Below, in pieces: positions 36,388-46,727 of a stretch of 64,000 bases of DNA. The position numbers and the translations under genes are program-made. Origin of the DNA: Pseudomonas juntendi (GTDB lineage: Bacteria; Pseudomonadota; Gammaproteobacteria; Pseudomonadales; Pseudomonadaceae); NCBI RefSeq assembly GCF_009932375.1, contig NZ_BLJG01000078.1, positions 1 through 64,000 on the forward strand, in the 5' to 3' direction. The notes below the pieces were generated by a model. That model worked only from the letters and a program-made list of their open reading frames with translations. It was not told where the DNA came from and searched no databases. How positions within the stretch are numbered: the stretch's first letter is position 1; the number at the start of each line of letters is the position of its first letter.

Positions 36388-38331
36388 ATGACCGAAGAAG
36401 CCGAGCGCTGGAAAGAAAAATACCTCAAAGCCATCGAGCAGCAAGAAAAGCTCGAACGTCGTTGGGACGCCCGTCTCGACTTGCTGCGCCGTGGCCTGGT
36501 GCGCAGTACCCTGGCTGCCGAAGGCAGTGACAAGGTGGTCGACGCGTGCATGAAAGAAATGCGCGAGGTCATTCGCAGCGACAACATGGATGCTGGCCTT
36601 GCCGGGCTGATTCCGCGCCTGGAGAAGGCGGTGCTGGATTCGGAACAGCGCCGCGAAAACCGCATGAACCAGGTTGGCGATGCCTTGGCTGCACTGGTGG
36701 GCCAATTACAGAACCTGCCGCTGCCTGGTGATATTGCCCGGCCGCTGAAAAAGCTGGCGAAGAAGCTCGATGGGGGCGTTACCCAGTCACGCGACCTGCC
36801 GCCATTGCTGGGTGAGCTGAGCGGTTTGCAGGGGCGTGCGCTGGCCGCCTTGGGCAAGCCGGGTGAAGAAACCCGCCCTGGTTTTCTGCAGCGGTTGTTC
36901 GGCAGCCGCGATGACGATGCCCAAGCGGAGCCGGCGCTTGTGCCCGAAGCGGTGCCGGGTGCCCAGGCTCCACCGCACGCAGCGCCACCCAGCCCCGACG
37001 CCGACCCGCATGTTGATATCGATGCGTTGCAACCGTTGCCAGCACCTGCTGCACCGCCCGCCGAGCTGCCCGCAGCGCCCGAGCCAGAGCCAGCGCCAGA
37101 TGCAGCTGGCCCGGCGCTGATCGAAGCGGCCGAAGTACCCGCATCGCCAGTGCCGCAGCCAGGTGAAGGGCCGGCCGCCGAACACGGGGTCAGTCAGCCG
37201 CTGCCGGCGCCTGCACCCTTAGCGGAGCTTGAACCAACGTTCGGCGAAGACGGCCCTTATGCCCTCCCCGATGCGGTGGAACCGCCGTACAGTCAGGTCG
37301 CTGCACACATCGAGCAAACCTTGCTTGGCCTGCTCGACGACCTCAGCCTGCCCGAGCGGCACAAGGCCCAGGCTTTGGAAATGCGTGCGCGGGTGGCCCG
37401 CGGCCTGAACTGGTATGAGCTGATCCCGGTACTGGACGACCTTGCAGTGCTGATGCTGGCGATCACCGACAGTGGGCAGCATGAATTTGAAACCTACTTG
37501 CAGCAGCTCAACGAGCGCCTGGAAGGGTTCCAGAGCCATCTGCATGAAGCCAGCGCCGGCCATGCCGACAACAGCAGTGCCGCCCGCGCGCTGGACACCC
37601 AATTGCGCGAGCACGTAGACGGGTTGCAGAGCAGCGTGCAAGGTGCCGCCGATGTCGACAGCCTCAAGCACATCCTGGAGAACCGCCTGGAAGGCTTGTT
37701 GGTGACCATGGACGAGCACAAGCACCAGCGTGATCGCCGCGAGCAGGAACTGGCCAACCGCCTGCAGGGGTTGTCGGAGCGTGTGGCAAGCATGGAGCAC
37801 GAGGCACTCGGTTACCGTGAACACCTGGAAGAGCAGCGGCAAAAGGCCCTGCTCGACCCGCTCACCGGTCTGCCCAACCGGGCGGCCTGGAGTGAGCGGG
37901 TGGACCGGGAAATGCTCGAATGGCAGGCCCAGGGCGGCCATCTGGCAATGGCGATCCTCGACCTGGACCATTTCAAGCGCATCAATGACAGCTATGGGCA
38001 CCTGGCCGGGGACAAAGTGCTGAAGATCGTTGCCGACCAGTTGCGCAAGTGCTTGCGCGGCCGTGACTTCATAGCCCGGTTCGGCGGCGAAGAGTTTGTC
38101 CTGTTGCTGCCGCAGACGGCCCCGCCGGCGGCTGCGCAAGCCGCTGAACTGCTGCGGGCGACCATCGAAGCCTGCCCGTTCCACTTCAAGGGTGAACGGG
38201 TGGTGATCACCACCTCCATCGGGTTGGCGGCGTTCCGCGCTGGCGAGCGCGCAGACCAGGTGCTCAAGCGCGCCGACACCGCGTTGTACCGGGCCAAGGA
38301 ACTCGGGCGCAATCGCGTGGAACAAAACTGA
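36388..38331 (+). CDS. dgcH: Diguanylate cyclase (GGDEF), DgcH-like
   Basis: A 647-residue protein. The N-terminal 160 residues are helical, followed by a Pro/Ala-rich flexible linker (about 190-285), a helical middle domain and a coiled coil (about 430-485). The C-terminal GGDEF domain has an intact GGEEF active site at 566-570 and an RxxD inhibitory site (RGRD) five residues before it, so it should make c-di-GMP and be product-inhibited. No membrane segment is seen. Its place beside the EEP gene and ampDh2/kinB matches PA5487 (DgcH). Confidence 0.9.
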   Translation: MTEEAERWKEKYLKAIEQQEKLERRWDARLDLLRRGLVRSTLAAEGSDKVVDACMKEMREVIRSDNMDAGLAGLIPRLEKAVLDSEQRRENRMNQVGDALAALVGQLQNLPLPGDIARPLKKLAKKLDGGVTQSRDLPPLLGELSGLQGRALAALGKPGEETRPGFLQRLFGSRDDDAQAEPALVPEAVPGAQAPPHAAPPSPDADPHVDIDALQPLPAPAAPPAELPAAPEPEPAPDAAGPALIEAAEVPASPVPQPGEGPAAEHGVSQPLPAPAPLAELEPTFGEDGPYALPDAVEPPYSQVAAHIEQTLLGLLDDLSLPERHKAQALEMRARVARGLNWYELIPVLDDLAVLMLAITDSGQHEFETYLQQLNERLEGFQSHLHEASAGHADNSSAARALDTQLREHVDGLQSSVQGAADVDSLKHILENRLEGLLVTMDEHKHQRDRREQELANRLQGLSERVASMEHEALGYREHLEEQRQKALLDPLTGLPNRAAWSERVDREMLEWQAQGGHLAMAILDLDHFKRINDSYGHLAGDKVLKIVADQLRKCLRGRDFIARFGGEEFVLLLPQTAPPAAAQAAELLRATIEACPFHFKGERVVITTSIGLAAFRAGERADQVLKRADTALYRAKELGRNRVEQN

Positions 38332-38411
38332 TGGGCAGCCACTGACTCGCGGCAAACATTGCTGCTGGCGAGCACGTTATACTGTAGCGCTCTTACGCCG
38401 AGGCCTCCGAC

Positions 38412-39200
38412 GTGCTTTCCACGCTGAAAAAAACCCTGATCACCTTTCTGCTGTTCACCGTCGCAGGTTGCTCCACGGGCCTGCGCATCGACCGCAGCCA
38501 CCCTTCGGCGAACCAGGACAACCGTATCCAGTTCGTTGTTTTGCATTACACCAATGCCTCGCTGGAACGCTCGCTGGCATTGCTCACCCACGGTGAGGTC
38601 AGTAGCCATTACCTGATTGGTGATGGCCCGGCGACGGTGTACCAGTTGGTGGACGAGAGCCGTCGCGCCTGGCATGCCGGTGACAGCCAGTGGCAGGGGC
38701 GCACATGGCTGAATTCGTCGTCCATCGGCATCGAAATCGTCAACCCAGGCTTTGCCGATACACCCAACGGGCGGGTCTGGTACCCCTATAGCGAGGCGCA
38801 GATCCAGGCGCTGATCGCGTTGCTCAAGGACATCGTCAAACGTAACAATATCGAGCCCCGGCATATCATTGGCCACAGCGATATCGCCCCATTGCGCAAG
38901 CTTGACCCGGGCCCTTTGTTCCCGTGGAAACGCCTGGCCGATGCTGGGTTGGGGGTCTGGCCAGATGCCAACGCCGTGGCGCAGCAACAAGCATACTTCA
39001 ACGTCAACCCGCCCAGCGTTGGCTGGTATCAGCAGGAGCTGGCGCGGTTTGGTTATCAGATCGAGCAAACAGGCGTGCTCGATGTAGCCACCCGGCATGT
39101 CATCGCTGCCTTCCAGATGCGCTTCCGCCCGCAACGTTTCGACGGCATGCCCGATGCGCAGACGGCGGCCATGCTGCAGGTGCTCAACCGGACCCGTTGA
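38412..39200 (+). CDS. ampDh2: N-acetylmuramoyl-L-alanine amidase, AmpDh2-like lipoprotein
   Basis: A 262-residue Amidase_2-family zinc enzyme that cleaves the muramyl-peptide bond of peptidoglycan. The signal peptide has a lipobox VAGC (Cys19), so it is likely outer-membrane anchored. Zinc ligands are in VLHYT and GHSDIAP with Asp in LDPGP. A C-terminal peptidoglycan-binding domain (about 195-262; FGYQIEQTG, AFQMRFRP) follows. GTG starts the gene, with GAGG upstream. Synteny with kinB-algB supports AmpDh2 over AmpDh3. Confidence 0.92.
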   Translation: MLSTLKKTLITFLLFTVAGCSTGLRIDRSHPSANQDNRIQFVVLHYTNASLERSLALLTHGEVSSHYLIGDGPATVYQLVDESRRAWHAGDSQWQGRTWLNSSSIGIEIVNPGFADTPNGRVWYPYSEAQIQALIALLKDIVKRNNIEPRHIIGHSDIAPLRKLDPGPLFPWKRLADAGLGVWPDANAVAQQQAYFNVNPPSVGWYQQELARFGYQIEQTGVLDVATRHVIAAFQMRFRPQRFDGMPDAQTAAMLQVLNRTR

Positions 39201-39327
39201 CTGTCACCAGGCCGCGCGCGGTGACAGGGGCGTTGCCCGTGCTGGCCGGGGCCTGGCATGGGCAAGCGAAGCGCTAAACGGCGCAGGTGATTATTGATTC
39301 AGTTGCTATACCTTAGTTATCAACTGG

Positions 39328-40938
39328 ATGCCGTCCATGTCGTCTGCCATTGGCTTGCTGCGTCAAATTTTCTACCGTCCCTGGATGCTCGCCACGCTGG
39401 CAGCACTGGCCAGCGCCGCCCTGTTGCTTTCTGCCAGCATCGGCATCGCCCTGCAGCAGCTGAAACAGAGCGAAACCGAGCAGATGAACGCCCAGGGCGA
39501 GCGTTTTCTCGAGCGCCTGGAGCAGGTATTCGGCCAGCTGCGCGAGGGTGTCGACCTGTTGCAGGCACAGCCGCTGCGTGGATGCAGCCCGGCCATGTTG
39601 GCGGCCTTGCAGCAGGTGGGCTTGAGTTCGCGCTTCATTTACGAAGCGGCCTACGTGGACGGCAATGTCGCCTGCTCGAACCGGGGTAACGAGCGCGCGT
39701 TCGTGCCCTTGCGGCCGCCGGACATCAAGGGGCCGGTCTACAGCTACTGGCTCAACACCACCACCGAGCCGAACGAGAACCTCGCCGCGCTGATGCTCGG
39801 CCGGGGCAGGTTCCTGGTCTCGACCTCACGTGGGCACCTGACCGATGTGGTCGACCTGCCACCGGGTGGCAGCCTGGTGGTAGTACTCGACAACGGTGCC
39901 CGCGCCATTCCGGTCCTGGGCCCGCCACCGGTATGGCCGCCGCCCTCGGCCTGGTCGAATAGCCACAAGTCGCTGCTCGAACTCAGTGACCGCCTGATCT
40001 ACCGCATGCCAACCAAGTCGCCTGACTACCAACTGGTGCTGATCGCCCCGCGTGTCAGCTTGCCCCTGCGCATGAACGGCATGCTCTGGCTGTTGTTCCC
40101 GGGTAGCGTATTGGCCGCCTGCTTCATCGGCTGGCTGGTGTTGCAGCTGATCTTGCAGCGGCGCTCGATGAGCTCAGAGCTGCAGGGTGCGCTGCGCCGT
40201 GGCGAGCTGCAGGTGCTCTACCAACCGATCATCGAGCTTGGCAGCCGGCGTTGCGTGGGCGCCGAGGCGCTGGTGCGCTGGCGCCGCCCGGACGGTACCT
40301 TGACCAGCCCCGACCTGTTCATACCGCTGGCGGAAGACACCGGGCAGATCCGCCAGATCACGGACTTCGTGCTGCAACGTGTGCTTGAACAACTTGGGCC
40401 GTTGCTGCGTTCGCACCCCAACCTTTATATCTCGATCAACCTGGCGGCTTGCGATGTGATGGAGCCGCGCATCGGCCGAGTATCGGCGCGCTTGCTGGCG
40501 TTGCACCGGGTGGCGCCCAGCCAGATTGCCTTCGAGGTGACCGAGCGGGGTTTGATCGACGTGGTAGTGGCCCGCGAAAATCTGCAGGCACTGCGCGCCG
40601 CAGGGCATCAGGTGCTGATCGACGATTTTGGTACTGGCTATTGCAGCCTGGCTTACCTGCAGACGTTGCCGGTGGACTGCCTGAAGATCGACAAGGCGTT
40701 CATAGACGCTCTTGGCCATGATGCCGCCAGCAGTGGCGTTGCCCCACACATCATTCGCATGGCCCACGACCTCCACCTGCGGGTGATTGCCGAAGGTATC
40801 GAGAGTGAGGACCAAGCGGCGCTGTTGCGCGGTGAAGGGGTCAACTACGGCCAGGGCTGGCTATTTGCCCGGCCGTTGACGGCCAGGCAGTTTGCCCAGA
40901 TGGTCACACGCGGGCATCAGCCGCGACGACCCGCGTAG
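39328..40938 (+). CDS. CSS-motif EAL phosphodiesterase
   Basis: A 536-residue c-di-GMP phosphodiesterase: membrane helix (about 20-45), periplasmic CSS domain with Cys86 (GCSP) and Cys116 (ACSNRG), second helix (about 250-275), then a cytosolic EAL domain. Glu313-Ala-Leu, the DDFGTGY loop at 432-438, KIDKAFI and AEGIE are intact, so it should be active. In E. coli relatives the periplasmic cysteines form a DsbA-made disulfide that holds activity down. A second in-frame ATG three codons in has a slightly better ribosome site. Confidence 0.92.
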   Translation: MPSMSSAIGLLRQIFYRPWMLATLAALASAALLLSASIGIALQQLKQSETEQMNAQGERFLERLEQVFGQLREGVDLLQAQPLRGCSPAMLAALQQVGLSSRFIYEAAYVDGNVACSNRGNERAFVPLRPPDIKGPVYSYWLNTTTEPNENLAALMLGRGRFLVSTSRGHLTDVVDLPPGGSLVVVLDNGARAIPVLGPPPVWPPPSAWSNSHKSLLELSDRLIYRMPTKSPDYQLVLIAPRVSLPLRMNGMLWLLFPGSVLAACFIGWLVLQLILQRRSMSSELQGALRRGELQVLYQPIIELGSRRCVGAEALVRWRRPDGTLTSPDLFIPLAEDTGQIRQITDFVLQRVLEQLGPLLRSHPNLYISINLAACDVMEPRIGRVSARLLALHRVAPSQIAFEVTERGLIDVVVARENLQALRAAGHQVLIDDFGTGYCSLAYLQTLPVDCLKIDKAFIDALGHDAASSGVAPHIIRMAHDLHLRVIAEGIESEDQAALLRGEGVNYGQGWLFARPLTARQFAQMVTRGHQPRRPA

Positions 40939-40952
40939 GGTGTAGGCGTGCG

Positions 40953-42730
40953 TCAGACTGGCAATGCCATATAGAACTGCGTGCCCTGCCCCGGCCGCGA
41001 AAACACGCCCATGCGCCCGCCATGAAGTTGCACGATCTCCTTGCACAGCGCCAAGCCCAGCCCCGCCCCACCTTTTTTGCGGCCAACCTGCACGAAGGGC
41101 TCGAAAATGCGCCCTTGCTGGCCGTAGGCGATGCCTTCGCCGTTATCCTCGACACTGATGATCACCCGCTCCGCATGGCGGCGGGCGTGCAAGCGGATGC
41201 GCCCGCCCTTGGGGGTATGGCGGATGGCGTTGTGCAGCAGGTTGTCCAGCACCCGATCGAGTTGCGCGGGGTCGGCCTGGATGCGCGGCAGTGGCTGCTC
41301 CAGGTCGCTCACCAACTCGATCTGCTTGTGCGCAGCCTGGTCGGCAACCCGCAGTCGTGCCCGCTCCACCAGTTCGTCGATGGCACAGGGAGCCAGCTCC
41401 AGTTTCTGTAGCCCGCTTTGATAGCGCGAGAAGTTAAGCAGGTCGTTGATCAGCTGGGTAAGGCGCTGCATTTCTTCGCCGATGGTTTCCAGCAAGTCAT
41501 TCTCCCGCGCTTCTGGCGGGAACTTGACGCGCTCGCGCAACAGGCCGAAGGCCATGTGCATGCCGGTAACGGGCGTACGCAACTCATGGGAGGCGCGCAG
41601 CACGAATTCACTGCGCACACGTTCGAAGGCGCGCTGCTCGGTTACGTCGTGCAGCACCATCACTGCGCCAAGAATCGGCCCCTGCGGGTGGCTGACCGGG
41701 GTCAGGCTGTAGGTAAGCAGGCGCGATTCTTCATCCACCTCCATGTTCAGGTCGTCTGGTGGCCGGTCCAGGCTGCCGCCCCGCAGCACTTGGCGCAGCT
41801 GCTGTTCCAGCTCTGGCCGTTGCAACGCTTCGGCAAGGCTGCTGCCTACCCGGCTGTCATTCCAGCCCAGCTGGCGCTGGGCTACCGGGTTGAGGTGTTC
41901 CAGCCGGCCCTGGCGGTCGATGATCAACAGGCCATCGTCGATGCTGTCCAGCACCGCCTGCAAGCGTTGCTGGCCGGCCAGCAGCTCGTCGACGTTGGTC
42001 GCCTGGTGCTTGCGCAAGGCATCGGCCATCAAGCCGAAGCGGCGGGTGAGCTGGTTGAGTTCGGCCGCCTGGGTGACTGGCAGGGTGACGTCGAAATTGC
42101 CCTTGCCCAACTGGTCGGCTGCCGTGGCCAGCGCCTCGATCGGCTGGCCGAAGCGCCGGGCGATGTTGTGCGCACTGATAAAGCCGAGTACCAGCACCAC
42201 CAGGCCCATCAAGCCCAGCACACCGCTGACCAGCAAGGCGCGGTCACGGCTGCGCTCCTCGCTGCGGGTAATCAGGTCCAGGGCCTGCCTGTGGGAGTCG
42301 ATCAGGTCGGTGCGGACCTGATTGAATGCGGCGCCCAGCGGCTGGTCCACACCCATGCTGCGGGCAGGGGCCGGGCTGTCGCGGTAAGCCTGGAGGAAGG
42401 CCTGATAGTTGCTGTTGGCTTTGCTGAAACCGGTGCGCTCGCCGCCTTGCTCCAGCCCCTTGGCCAGAAGGGACTGGAAGTTGTCCTGCAGCGATCGCAG
42501 GTTTTCCGGGGCGGTGTCGTCATCCAGAATCAGGTTCAACTGCTCGCCAAGGTTCTGCCGCAGCTTGAGCCCCACCTCCAATGAGTGGGTGGTGTCGCGC
42601 ACCAGTTGCTGTTGCATCGTGGCCATCTGCAGAACACTGACCAAGCCCAGCAGCAGACCGAGCAGCGCCACGGTGACCAGTGCCGAGATACTGAGGAAAA
42701 GCCGCGTGCGCAGCTTCATGGGTGGCCATT

Positions 42731-42734
<4 letters not shown>
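40953..42734 (-). CDS. kinB: Sensor histidine kinase KinB
   Basis: A 593-residue inner-membrane sensor kinase/phosphatase partner of AlgB. It has two helices (about 8-30 and 165-190) with a helical periplasmic sensor between, then HAMP (about 190-245), PAS (about 255-370) and a histidine kinase core with His383 in the H-box SHELRTP. N-box NLLHNAIRH and G-boxes DNGEGI and GAGLGLAL are present. Its ATG overlaps the algB stop (ATGA). In P. aeruginosa KinB restrains AlgB and alginate production. Confidence 0.95.
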
Positions 42735-44077
<1,343 letters not shown>

Positions 44078-44170
44078 TTCCTGCGCTCCTTAAGGGTAGA
44101 TCTTTATTTAGTGTGGGAAAAATCGGGCAAGTTGCATGGTCAATTCTGAAGGATTCTGTCCTTTGCATGC

Positions 44171-44183
44171 TAGCCAATGGCTA
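44171..44183. promoter_or_regulatory. Inverted repeat, possible activator site
   Basis: TAGCCA-A-TGGCTA is a perfect palindrome with six-base arms between divergent algB and the BON gene, about 50 bases upstream of the -24 element. It could be an enhancer site for a sigma-54 activator or an AlgB autoregulatory site. The link is inference. Confidence 0.4.
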
Positions 44184-44233
44184 AACGACGCCTTCAGGCC
44201 CCATTTCCCGGTGCTTTGCTTAGAGGCATAGGG

Positions 44234-44249
44234 TGGCACATTGGTTGCG
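44234..44249 (+). promoter_or_regulatory. Sigma-54 promoter of the BON-domain gene
   Basis: TGGCACA-TTGG-TTGCG matches the -24/-12 consensus TGGCAC(G/A)-N4-TTGC(A/T) with exact GG-N10-GC spacing. Transcription would start near 44260, giving a leader of about 28 bases that contains the AAGGAGG ribosome site. Confidence 0.8.
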
Positions 44250-44287
44250 ATGATTTTCAGCTTTTGCCTACAGAAGGAGGTAACGCC

Positions 44288-45109
44288 ATGACCTTTGCCC
44301 TACGCAGCGCTGTGTTAGCAGCCGCTTTGCTTCCCGTGTTCACCCCCGCTCTCGCGGACCCCGTGCATGACGCCCGGCTTGAAGGGGCGCTGCAAACGGC
44401 GTTGTCGCTGAACCGCATGCTCAACCCGTTCCGTATCAAAGTCGAGGTAGACGGCAAACAGGCGCGGCTTTCCGGCGAGGTAGAAAACGAGGTGGAGCGC
44501 CGGTTGGCCGAAGACGTGGCCTTGGCTACCCGAGGTGTCGAGCAGGTCGATAACCAGCTGCAGGTCAACGCTGAACTGGTCGAGCGCCCGCTCGAGCTAC
44601 GGGCCTATGCCCAGCGCCTGGAGGACGCCACCCTGGCAGCGGTGATCCGTGCGCGGTTGCTGTGGAGCCGCACCACCGAAAAGGCTGCAATCGAAGTGCA
44701 AAGCAGCGAGGGCGTGGTGACCTTGCGGGGTAAAGTCGACAGCGCCGAGGCCAAGGAGCTGGCGGGCGTGGTGGCGCGCACAACCGATGGCGTGCACCTG
44801 GTGAACAATCTTGTCAGCCTCGACAGCGCTGCCATGGCCAAAGCGCGGGAAACCGCTGTGGGAACACCAAGCGGCCCGCAGCCAAGCGACCCCTGGATCA
44901 TCGACAAGATCCAGAGTAGCTACCGCTACAGCCGCAACCTCGATGGGCTGAACCTTAAAGTGGCCAGTGAAGAGGGCATGGTGCGGTTGTCCGGCGAAGT
45001 GGTCAGTGCGGAGCAAAAAACCATTGCCGTGGAAATAGCCCGGCAGATCATTGGCGTGCGGGGGGTGGATGCCGATCTGCTGAAGGTCGCGACCAAGGTT
45101 GAAGGCTGA
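44288..45109 (+). CDS. Periplasmic BON-domain protein, OsmY-like
   Basis: A 273-residue exported protein with a signal peptide ending ALA-DP and three BON domains (about 25-100, 110-185 and 200-270; each ends in a G(V)-x-VDNxL-type strand such as GVEQVDNQLQVN and GVHLVNNLVSLD). BON domains are thought to bind phospholipid or envelope surfaces and are common in stress proteins. The gene is divergent from algB and follows a strong sigma-54 promoter and an AAGGAGG ribosome site. Confidence 0.88.
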   Translation: MTFALRSAVLAAALLPVFTPALADPVHDARLEGALQTALSLNRMLNPFRIKVEVDGKQARLSGEVENEVERRLAEDVALATRGVEQVDNQLQVNAELVERPLELRAYAQRLEDATLAAVIRARLLWSRTTEKAAIEVQSSEGVVTLRGKVDSAEAKELAGVVARTTDGVHLVNNLVSLDSAAMAKARETAVGTPSGPQPSDPWIIDKIQSSYRYSRNLDGLNLKVASEEGMVRLSGEVVSAEQKTIAVEIARQIIGVRGVDADLLKVATKVEG

Positions 45110-45221
45110 TCGTGCAATTCGCACGACCCCAGCATGGCCATCGTGCAGGATACGTCCTGACACGCCCGCGGCTAAATAGTTAAGTTATTGTTTTTAAAGG
45201 ATTTTTATTTATTTATGAGGC

Positions 45222-45237
45222 TGGCATGCAGGCTGCA
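45222..45237 (+). promoter_or_regulatory. Sigma-54 promoter of the small membrane protein-DUF1328-Ivy operon
   Basis: TGGCATG-CAGG-CTGCA has GG-N10-GC spacing and 36 bases to the expected start region plus ribosome site. Immediately upstream is a 45-base tract of almost pure A/T, suitable for IHF-type bending, and two short palindromes (TCGTGC/GCACGA and CAGGA/TCCTG) lie 70-110 bases upstream. Confidence 0.75.
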
Positions 45238-45283
45238 ATTACCTGTTCAGGTTTGAACAAAAATTACAGCAGGAGGAGCCGGC

Positions 45284-45574
45284 ATGAATCGCCAGTCCGT
45301 CAACCACTCGCAAGTCGCCACCCTGTCACTGCGCCACCTGGTGTCGGTAGGGATCGCACTGGTTTTGACCTTGGCTGCCGGCCTCTTCTACTACAGCTGG
45401 CAAACAGCGCGTCTGGCCGACCAGGTGGCTGCACAGACCGCGCTGCTGAGCCAGATCCAGTCGACCCGGGCCAACAGTTTCGTCAAGGCGGCGGACCCGT
45501 TGCCCTCCCAGGGCAAGGCGGCGTCGCCGGCCACTCTGGAACATGTCGTGCCTCAAGACCGCTGGGTGTTCTAA
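45284..45574 (+). CDS. Small single-span membrane protein of unknown function
   Basis: A 96-residue protein with one strong membrane helix (about 18-42, LVSVGIALVLTLAAGLFYYSW) and a polar C-terminal tail with a short helix (QVAAQTALLSQIQ), probably periplasmic. I do not recognise the family. AGGAGGAG precedes the ATG. It is the first gene after the sigma-54 promoter and is 41 bases from the DUF1328 gene, so an envelope-stress role is plausible but not shown. Confidence 0.78.
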   Translation: MNRQSVNHSQVATLSLRHLVSVGIALVLTLAAGLFYYSWQTARLADQVAAQTALLSQIQSTRANSFVKAADPLPSQGKAASPATLEHVVPQDRWVF

Positions 45575-45588
45575 GGCGGACCGTTTGA

Positions 45589-45777
<189 letters not shown>

Positions 45778-45779
45778 CA

Positions 45780-46250
45780 ATGAGCAGGAAGCTACACACT
45801 GCCCTGGCTGCTGCCCTGCTGATGGGTAGCAGTGCAGCGGCACTGGCTGCCAATGATGGCCAGGTCCGTGCCAACCAGCTGCTGGGTTCGGACCCGGAAT
45901 ATCGGGAAACCTGGCAGGACACGATCAAAGGCGAGGAGCGCCTGCCCGATTGGGTGGTCAACCTCACCGGCAGCTCGGAGCAGCAAATGTCTGCTGTTAC
46001 GGAAGATGGCGACAAGTACTTGGTCGGCCCCCTGTGCGAGGCCCAGGACAAGTGCACCTACAAGCGCCTGATCGTTGCGTTCAGCTGGGACAAGGATGAT
46101 GCCTACGGCATGCTCGTGGAGGTGCCTGAAGGCTTGCCCAAGGACAAGTCGCCAACCCGACATGCGCAGTACCGCTGGCTGGGCAAGCCGGATGACGGCA
46201 TGAAGACGATGCTGCAGGAGCAGCTCAAGCGTGACCCGAATTGGTACTGA
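45780..46250 (+). CDS. Ivy-family (lysozyme inhibitor-like) exported protein
   Basis: A 156-residue periplasmic protein with a signal peptide ending ALA-AN and an Ivy fold: LPDWVVNLTG, then DKYLVGPLCEAQDKC, LIVAFSW and YRWLGKPDD. The loop that blocks the lysozyme active site in Ivy (CKPHDC) is here Cys86-EAQDK-Cys92, one residue longer and lacking the key His. Direct lysozyme inhibition is therefore doubtful. It matches the second P. aeruginosa Ivy homologue (PA5481) by position. It is the last gene of the sigma-54 unit. Confidence 0.85.
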   Translation: MSRKLHTALAAALLMGSSAAALAANDGQVRANQLLGSDPEYRETWQDTIKGEERLPDWVVNLTGSSEQQMSAVTEDGDKYLVGPLCEAQDKCTYKRLIVAFSWDKDDAYGMLVEVPEGLPKDKSPTRHAQYRWLGKPDDGMKTMLQEQLKRDPNWY

Positions 46251-46295
46251 GCCGTGGTTGCCAGTGCTGGTGAGTGGTCACCCACTGACACGAAA

Positions 46296-46575
46296 TAGAA
46301 GCTGAACCTTTGTAGCGTTCAGCCTTCTATGATGCGCCGCCCCGAGGAGGGGTTGCACATGACCAAGGGGCCGGGCTGTTCTGGTTGAGACATGATCGGA
46401 GTGGCCTAGGGGTACAGGGAGTGCCTCCAGCGTTGGGTCGGGTCAGGAACGGCGGAATCGGAAGCCTCAGGTCGGCGGTATCGCTGGGATACCCAAGCCG
46501 ACCTGACTTCCGAGGAGCCACGTAGGAAACGCCTCTTTCCTTGCGCGTTTTCTTCCCCGAGACACATTTTGTCTC
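46296..46575 (+). ncRNA. Candidate structured RNA, multi-hairpin and GGA-rich
   Basis: This part of the 746-base gap between the Ivy-like gene and gltP has no convincing ORF but dense secondary structure. Hairpins: ATAGAAGCTGAAC with GTTCAG-C-CTTCTAT; CCCC-GAGGA-GGGG; a long compound stem at 46459-46510 (GGAAG, TCAGGTCGGC, GGTATC and their complements); AGGAAA-CGCCTC-TTTCCT; and CGAGACA-CATTT-TGTCTCG. Nine GGA triplets occur in about 220 bases, at least two in loops, the pattern recognised by RsmA/RsmE. Strand and ends are uncertain; a T-rich stretch follows the last hairpins on the plus strand. Confidence 0.45.
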
Positions 46576-46711
46576 GACCGTACATCAAATTTTTTCCCTC
46601 CGCATCGACTCCCTCACAAGTGGCATTTCGGCCATTCGGATTGTCGAACACGACATATTTGTCGCTTCTTTTGAGAGTGCCAGTTCCGCCTGAATATGGC
46701 TGTCTCGTCTT

Positions 46712-46727
46712 GTTCGGGATTCCGAAC
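46712..46727. promoter_or_regulatory. AauR-type operator upstream of gltP
   Basis: GTTCGG-GATT-CCGAAC contains TTCGG-N4-CCGAA, the sequence described for AauR, the response regulator for acidic amino acids in P. putida. It lies 270 bases before gltP, a glutamate/aspartate carrier, at the distance expected of a sigma-54 enhancer site. Confidence 0.7.

Noticed and set aside
46406..46651. An 81-codon reverse ORF in the gap before gltP, starting at GTG
   Set aside because: No ribosome site, no signal or domain, odd composition, and it covers the strongest RNA hairpins; treated as non-coding.
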